25,207 nucleotides of DNA from Kiritimatiellia bacterium. Its GTDB lineage: Bacteria; Verrucomicrobiota; Kiritimatiellia; RFP12; UBA1067. The stretch covers positions 1-25,207 of the forward strand of contig JAEDMC010000015.1 of assembly GCA_016303225.1 (NCBI GenBank). Reading direction: 5' to 3'. Position 1 is the first letter of the stretch; every line of letters begins with the position of its first letter. Position numbers and translations under genes: made by a program. The notes under the pieces were generated by a model. That model worked only from the letters and a program-made list of their open reading frames with translations. It had not been told where the DNA came from and did not search any database. This document shows, one piece after another, positions 21,344 to 25,207 of the stretch.

Positions 21344-22287
21344 ATACGAAACTTGTTACTATTCTGGCGGTGTGCATGGCCGTCGTTGCGGCGTCCGTTG
21401 CCGCGATTGTCGTGAGTATGAATCGCGCGGAGGAGGCGAAGGCTTATGCCGAAGCTGAGGCGGCGACGGCGGATGCCGAGGCGGCGAAGGCCCGCGCTGA
21501 ACGTGCGCTGGCAGATCAGGAGCAGGAGAAGCGCCGCGCCGAGGACGCGAAGCAGAAGACGGCGGAGGCGGAGCGAGACAAGGCAAAGGCCGACGAGGCC
21601 GCTGCCAAGGCGGATGCAGAGGCGGCCAAGGCCAGCGAGGCTGCCGCCCAGGCTGCGGCGGAGGCCGCGCGCGCGAAGGCCGAGGAGGCCAAGGCCGCGC
21701 GTGATCAAGCCCTTGCCGTGGCGGAGGCGGCCCGCGCAGAGGCCGCGAAGACGAACGACTACCTGAAGGCCCAAAGCGCCAAGGCTGAAGCAGAGATGGC
21801 GAAGTTGGAGGCCGAGAAGGTCAAGGCGGAGAAGATCATCGCTGAGGCTAAGGCACTTGAGCTCCGCAAGATCGATTTTGAAACGCTGGAGCATCAGATT
21901 CTCGAATGGAAGCTCGATTTGGAGGAACGAGAGCGGGCGATTGCGCCCGAAAAGACCATTACTGACCTTGGGTGGGCCGGCGGCATGGAGGATTCCGTCA
22001 TTGATGACAAGGGCAATGTCGTCAAGCAGGTCAAGAAAGAGTATGATCCGGAAGCCGACATGCACAAGCCCGAGTCAACGCGACGTCTCGCGAAGATGGA
22101 GCGGCAGGTTCGTGTCGCGACGTCCAACGACGTGGCGAAGGCCAGGAGCTCGGTGGTCAGTTCGATGGAAAAACTTTATGTGAAGGCCCTGCGGGAAAAT
22201 CGCGTCATTGATGCCGATTTTTACAAGAAGACGATTCTGTCGATGTATCCGGACTGGAAGTTCGCCGGCGAGAAAAAGCCCGAATAA
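21340..22287 (+). CDS. Membrane-anchored TolA-like coiled-coil protein
   Basis: The protein has 315 residues. One N-terminal transmembrane helix (about 4-27; LVTILAVCMAVVAASVAAIVVS) is followed by a very long Ala/Glu/Lys coiled coil (about 30-185), rich in EAAKA and AEAA repeats as in TolA, and a globular C-terminus (about 190-315; TITDLGWAGGMEDSVIDDKGN). The topology predicts a periplasm-spanning rod. The start overlaps the previous stop (ATGA), so it belongs to the secretion operon. No known TolA C-terminal domain is recognised. It could bridge inner membrane and secretin, a role that GspC fills elsewhere; that is inference. It is the last gene of the operon; no T-rich terminator is seen on the plus strand after it. 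Confidence 0.7.
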   Translation: MNTKLVTILAVCMAVVAASVAAIVVSMNRAEEAKAYAEAEAATADAEAAKARAERALADQEQEKRRAEDAKQKTAEAERDKAKADEAAAKADAEAAKASEAAAQAAAEAARAKAEEAKAARDQALAVAEAARAEAAKTNDYLKAQSAKAEAEMAKLEAEKVKAEKIIAEAKALELRKIDFETLEHQILEWKLDLEERERAIAPEKTITDLGWAGGMEDSVIDDKGNVVKQVKKEYDPEADMHKPESTRRLAKMERQVRVATSNDVAKARSSVVSSMEKLYVKALRENRVIDADFYKKTILSMYPDWKFAGEKKPE

Positions 22288-22338
22288 TGGAGCCGAGGGT
22301 CGGATTCGAACCGACGCGTCCTTTCCGCTGCGCTCGGC
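22288..22338 (-). tRNA. Truncated tRNA, leucine-type 3' end
   Basis: Read on the minus strand, this contains a complete tRNA 3' quarter: T stem CCGAC/GTCGG (22311-22315 and 22299-22303) around the 7-nt loop TTCGAAT, then acceptor strand CCTCGGC (22298-22292), discriminator T and CCA (22290-22288). An acceptor of GCCGAGG type is common in tRNA-Leu. Only GCCGAGC (22338-22332) could serve as 5' strand, leaving 16 nt instead of D and anticodon arms. No D arm or anticodon stem was found further upstream. I regard it as a remnant or attachment-site copy, not a working tRNA. Confidence 0.45.
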
Positions 22339-22574
22339 TTCTTCCAATGACCAAGGCCAAACCAACAGCATCGGGCTGAATTGTGCGAAGCGCAGAGGGG
22401 GCGGGTGAAATGCGCCGCGGGCGGCGGCGGGGATGGTGGCCGGATCGGCGGGGAGTGGGTGTCAAGACATTTTGCGAAATGTGTTGAAGGAGTGGGAATG
22501 GAGGACTGGTGGCTGATGCTACTTCACCATTTTTACTCCACCACTCGGGGCCGACCCCGTAAAGTTTTGAGAGT
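22339..22574. other. Intergenic region with two small hairpins
   Basis: No gene is supported here. ACATTT (22467-22472) pairs with AAATGT (22477-22482). CGGGG (22546-22550) pairs with CCCCG (22555-22559) around a CCGA loop, 16 bp after the regulator's stop codon on the minus strand; it lacks a T-run. The context of this second hairpin (CTCCACCACTCGGGG) resembles 3305-3320 and may be a REP-like unit. Confidence 0.45.
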
Positions 22575-23195
22575 TCAGATCTTCAGCAGGTTTCTGCTGA
22601 GGGCGACGGCGATGGCTTCAGAACGGGAGGCGGCACCAAGGTTGCGCATGATGGCCGCGATGTGCTGCTTGACGGCGGATGCCGAGATGCCGCAGGCAGC
22701 GGCGATCTGATCGGTGGTCTTGCCAAGTGCGGCGGCTTTCAGGATCTCCTGCTGCCGCGTCGTCAGCACGATCGGGTTCGGCATCGTGTCGATGTCGGTC
22801 TGGACCTCTGGATCGACGGCGCTCTCTCCGCGTGAGACGGCGCGGATGGCCTTGAGGACGTTGTCCATGCGCGATTCCTTCAGCTGTGCGCCGAGTGCGC
22901 CGGCCGCGAGGGCCTGCTGGAGGTCGACCGATCCCCCGAAGGAGGTGAGAATGACGATTTTCGCGGTCGGATCGCCGTCAAGGATTCGCCTCGTCGCCTC
23001 GACGCCGGAGAGGACGGGCATCATCAGGTCCATGATGATGACGTCGGGCTTGAGCTTTTTCGCCAGCCGGACGGCCTTTTCTCCGTCGTCGGCCTCGCCG
23101 CAGACATCCATGTCGGGCTGGGTGGCGATGAGCGACTTGAGGCCGAAACGCATGAGCGCATGGTCGTCGGCGATGAGGATGCTGATCTTCTTCAT
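22575..23195 (-). CDS. NarL/FixJ-family response regulator
   Basis: The 206-residue regulator has a receiver domain (1-120) with the acidic pair DD (10-11), phospho-acceptor Asp56 in VIIMDLMMP, the conserved Thr in VILTSFG and a Lys in AQLKES. The C-terminal LuxR-type helix-turn-helix (about 145-200) reads LTTRQQEILKAAALGKTTDQIA, then SASAVKQHIAAIMRNLGA. It binds DNA when phosphorylated; target genes are unknown. Its ATG overlaps the kinase stop by 4 bp (ATGA), so both are co-translated. The longer open frame upstream to 23903 is a shadow of the kinase gene. Confidence 0.93.
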   Translation of the reverse strand: MKKISILIADDHALMRFGLKSLIATQPDMDVCGEADDGEKAVRLAKKLKPDVIIMDLMMPVLSGVEATRRILDGDPTAKIVILTSFGGSVDLQQALAAGALGAQLKESRMDNVLKAIRAVSRGESAVDPEVQTDIDTMPNPIVLTTRQQEILKAAALGKTTDQIAAACGISASAVKQHIAAIMRNLGAASRSEAIAVALSRNLLKI

Positions 23196-25207
23196 GGGTG
23201 CCTGATCCTGACGGTGATGCGGGTCGGTCCGCCGGGTGCGGATTCGACCGCGAGTTCGCCCTTGAGCTTCTTGACGCGTTCGCGGATGCCCTGGAGCCCG
23301 AAGTGACCCTCGGAAAGGCCCGGCGCGAGGTCGGGGTCGAAGCCGCGGCCGGCGTCGCGGACGGAGAAGGCGAAGAGCCCGTCCGTGAAGTCGCCGGCGA
23401 TGCGGATGTGGTCGGCCTGTCCGTGCACGATCGCATTGGCGACAAGCTCCCGGATGACGGAAAGGATCGCGTGGGCGTCGGTGTCGTCGAACAGGTTGCG
23501 CGGCACATTGAACCGGATCTGGACGTCGGATTGCGTCACGAGCGTTCCCAGCGCCTTGCGGATGGCCTTGTCGAACGTCTTTTCGCCAAGGGCGTCGCTT
23601 CGGAGATCCCAGAGGCAGCGCTTCAGCTCCGTGCGGCTCGACTGCAGCATCTTCTCGACGGTTTCGAGCTGTCCGGCGACGGTGGCTGGCGAGGTCTCCA
23701 GCGTGCCGCGCGTGGCGGCGACCTGGCAGGCGACGGCGGAGAGGTTCTGGGAAAGGGAGTCGTGAAGCTCGACGGCGAGGCGTGTACGTTCGCCGATCTT
23801 GAGCTTGCCGATCCGCTTGAGGATGCGGTTGCGGACGAAGAACGCGGCAAGCGCGGCAAGAAGGGCGGCGATGACGCCCAGCAGCCGTGCGGGCGTCCAC
23901 CACGGCGGCGCGGCGATGACGCGAATGTCATCCGGCGAGCGGATGATGACGATGGGGCCCGTGAGTCGCGGAAAGATATTGTCGGGCTGCCAGTGTTCGG
24001 CCTCCAGAAGGCAGCGTCCCGTGATCTCGATCTTCGAACCGACGGACAACCTGTCGGAGACCTCGGGGTGCAGACCGAGATCGACGGGCAGGGAGTGGGT
24101 CTCGTCGCCGACGAGGATTCGCGCGTGGGCTGCGTTTGCGCTCGAAAGGTCTTTGACCATGGCGATGATGCGCACGAGCAGGCCCTGATAGGAGGAATCG
24201 GCCCAGGCCTTGCCGTTTCGCATGGGCATGAGGTCGTCGAGGGCCAAGGCGCGGGAAATGTCCGCAGTGGTCGGCGGAGAGCCTGTTTCGCGGCAAATGG
24301 CGCGTGAGAGGCAGATGCTGAAAAGGTCGGTCTCCGGATAGCCGACCATGGTGACGGCCGTGCCGCAGCGGGGCGGTTCGACCTCGTGGGCGAGCGTGGC
24401 GGTGACGAGGAATCCCTCGCGCGTGCGCAAGAGGACGCGATTGCGCTGCCAGACGGCGAGGACCTCGCCGGAGACGGCGCGGCGACCGTGGCGGACGATA
24501 TCCCGCGGGGCGAGATAGTAGCGGGTTTCAAGCGCGGGGACTGAGAAGGGGTCTGCGGGCGGAGGCTCGAGGACTTCGATTGCGGTGTCATCTCCGCCTC
24601 CTTTGATGTAGGGACCCGAAAAGCGTCGTGCACCGTTGATGGCCCGATCGTATCTGCCGTTGATGCGGACGCGGGCGTTGACGAGCGATTCGACTTTCGC
24701 ATGGAAGCCCGAGGGCAGGCTGACGGGCAAGGTCGTGCCGCCGTCGCGAAGCAGGAGGAAGATGTTCGTTGGGTCGACTTCGTCCGGAAACGCGTCGATG
24801 ACGGTTCCGACGACACTGACCAGACACAGGTCGTGGCTTTCGGCATTGAGGTCTTCCAGCCGGCAGCGGACGGGGTCGGGCAGCGGACCCTGGCCGATTC
24901 GCGTCAATTTGCGCGCCGTGGCCCATGGCTCGAGATATTCGGTGCAGCCCTCGCCTTCGGCGATGACACGGTCGCCGAGATGCGGATTGTTGCCGAGATC
25001 GCAGTACATCGAGATGCGGGCGGTGGCATCGGAGAGAATGACCCTCGGGCGGGATTTGACATGGTCGACCGAGATGACGGTTCCCGTCAGCCGGAACGGC
25101 CGTCGGTTGGTCGCGCCGCTGTCGAGATAGTCGCGTACGGCTGCCGCCTCTGTTAGCCCGACTTTCCACGTTCGCCTTGACGGCGAACTTTTTTCGCGGC
25201 GAAACGC
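23192..25207 (-). CDS. Sensor histidine kinase, HisKA_3 type, with tandem beta-barrel-like sensor modules (5' end outside window)
   Basis: The frame has no stop up to the window edge, so the gene starts beyond 25207; the ATG at 25009 lies inside a module. The C-terminal part has one transmembrane helix (LLGVIAALLAALAAFFV), an H-box with ELHDSLSQNLSAVACQ (His codon at 23764-23762, the phospho-acceptor), and an ATPase domain with the N-box ELVANAIVHG, DAGRGFDP and HFGLQGIRERV. The sensor half seems to consist of repeated OB-fold-like segments, each with a GTV/GEV strand, a ligand-facing loop and a closing RVxIxGR/TMVGYP strand: near 25105-24950, 24810-24640, 24480-24310 and 24200-24000. The kinase phosphorylates the overlapping NarL-type regulator. 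The signal is unknown. The surrounding domain identities are secure; the OB reading is inference from pattern. Confidence 0.85.
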   Translation of the reverse strand, partial: AFRREKSSPSRRTWKVGLTEAAAVRDYLDSGATNRRPFRLTGTVISVDHVKSRPRVILSDATARISMYCDLGNNPHLGDRVIAEGEGCTEYLEPWATARKLTRIGQGPLPDPVRCRLEDLNAESHDLCLVSVVGTVIDAFPDEVDPTNIFLLLRDGGTTLPVSLPSGFHAKVESLVNARVRINGRYDRAINGARRFSGPYIKGGGDDTAIEVLEPPPADPFSVPALETRYYLAPRDIVRHGRRAVSGEVLAVWQRNRVLLRTREGFLVTATLAHEVEPPRCGTAVTMVGYPETDLFSICLSRAICRETGSPPTTADISRALALDDLMPMRNGKAWADSSYQGLLVRIIAMVKDLSSANAAHARILVGDETHSLPVDLGLHPEVSDRLSVGSKIEITGRCLLEAEHWQPDNIFPRLTGPIVIIRSPDDIRVIAAPPWWTPARLLGVIAALLAALAAFFVRNRILKRIGKLKIGERTRLAVELHDSLSQNLSAVACQVAATRGTLETSPATVAGQLETVEKMLQSSRTELKRCLWDLRSDALGEKTFDKAIRKALGTLVTQSDVQIRFNVPRNLFDDTDAHAILSVIRELVANAIVHGQADHIRIAGDFTDGLFAFSVRDAGRGFDPDLAPGLSEGHFGLQGIRERVKKLKGELAVESAPGGPTRITVRIRHP

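Noticed and set aside
22289..22574. tmRNA (ssrA) on the minus strand
   Set aside because: The GGACGC plus T-arm end looked suggestive, but no matching 5' half, tag reading frame or pseudoknot-like region was found before the regulator gene.
22381..22710. 109-codon plus-strand frame beyond the tRNA remnant
   Set aside because: It runs into the antisense of the response regulator and is low-complexity at its start.

Overview
The window is about 25.2 kb of GC-rich bacterial DNA. The gene content suggests a Gram-negative member of the Verrucomicrobiota/Kiritimatiellota/Lentisphaerota group: a giant glycine-rich surface protein, a secreted FAD oxidoreductase with a carbohydrate-binding-like N-terminus, a secreted LacZ-type beta-galactosidase, a GspL/GspM/GspD secretion cluster and a beta-CASP nuclease. 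That placement is inference from gene families, not from a marker gene. The 5' end cuts into a surface protein and the 3' end cuts into a sensor kinase gene.

Region 1 (1-6640) is accessory in character. It holds the end of a large repeat-built extracellular protein, an unrecognised secreted protein, two small membrane proteins, and three apparently broken genes: a secretin-like tail, an orphan signal-peptide fragment, and an ATPase that has lost its nucleotide-binding half. Two genes here are preceded by the same 30-bp module, a GC hairpin joined to an extended -10 box.

Region 2 (6675-15502) is a closely spaced plus-strand run: secreted beta-galactosidase, purN, a short-chain polyprenyl synthase, a HipA-like kinase remnant carrying a C-terminal winged helix, a secreted FAD oxidoreductase and a beta-CASP RNase. 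A good sigma70-type promoter lies directly before the first gene and an intrinsic terminator follows the last. Several start and stop codons overlap. Purine and isoprenoid housekeeping genes sit between carbohydrate-processing genes.

Region 3 (15501-22287) is a secretion-type operon. A terminator-coupled extended -10 promoter precedes a PilM/PilN-like (GspL) protein, a GspM/PilO-like protein and a long GspD secretin with an unusual charged C-terminal tail. These are followed by a 34-residue peptide, a zeta-toxin-family kinase, a probable partner protein and a membrane-anchored TolA-like coiled-coil protein. The last genes overlap by 4 bp, so the kinase pair looks co-expressed with the secretion genes.

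Region 4 (22288-25207) holds the 3' part of a leucine-type tRNA on the minus strand, then a minus-strand two-component system: a NarL-type regulator and a HisKA_3 kinase whose sensor part appears to be a series of small beta-barrel (OB-like) modules.

Three patterns run through the window: (i) hairpin plus extended -10 modules; (ii) promoters whose -10 box lies so close to the start codon that the mRNA should be leaderless or nearly so; (iii) degenerate 7-9-nt tandem repeats that occur between genes and also in frame inside conserved genes, even encoding the secretin's signal peptide.
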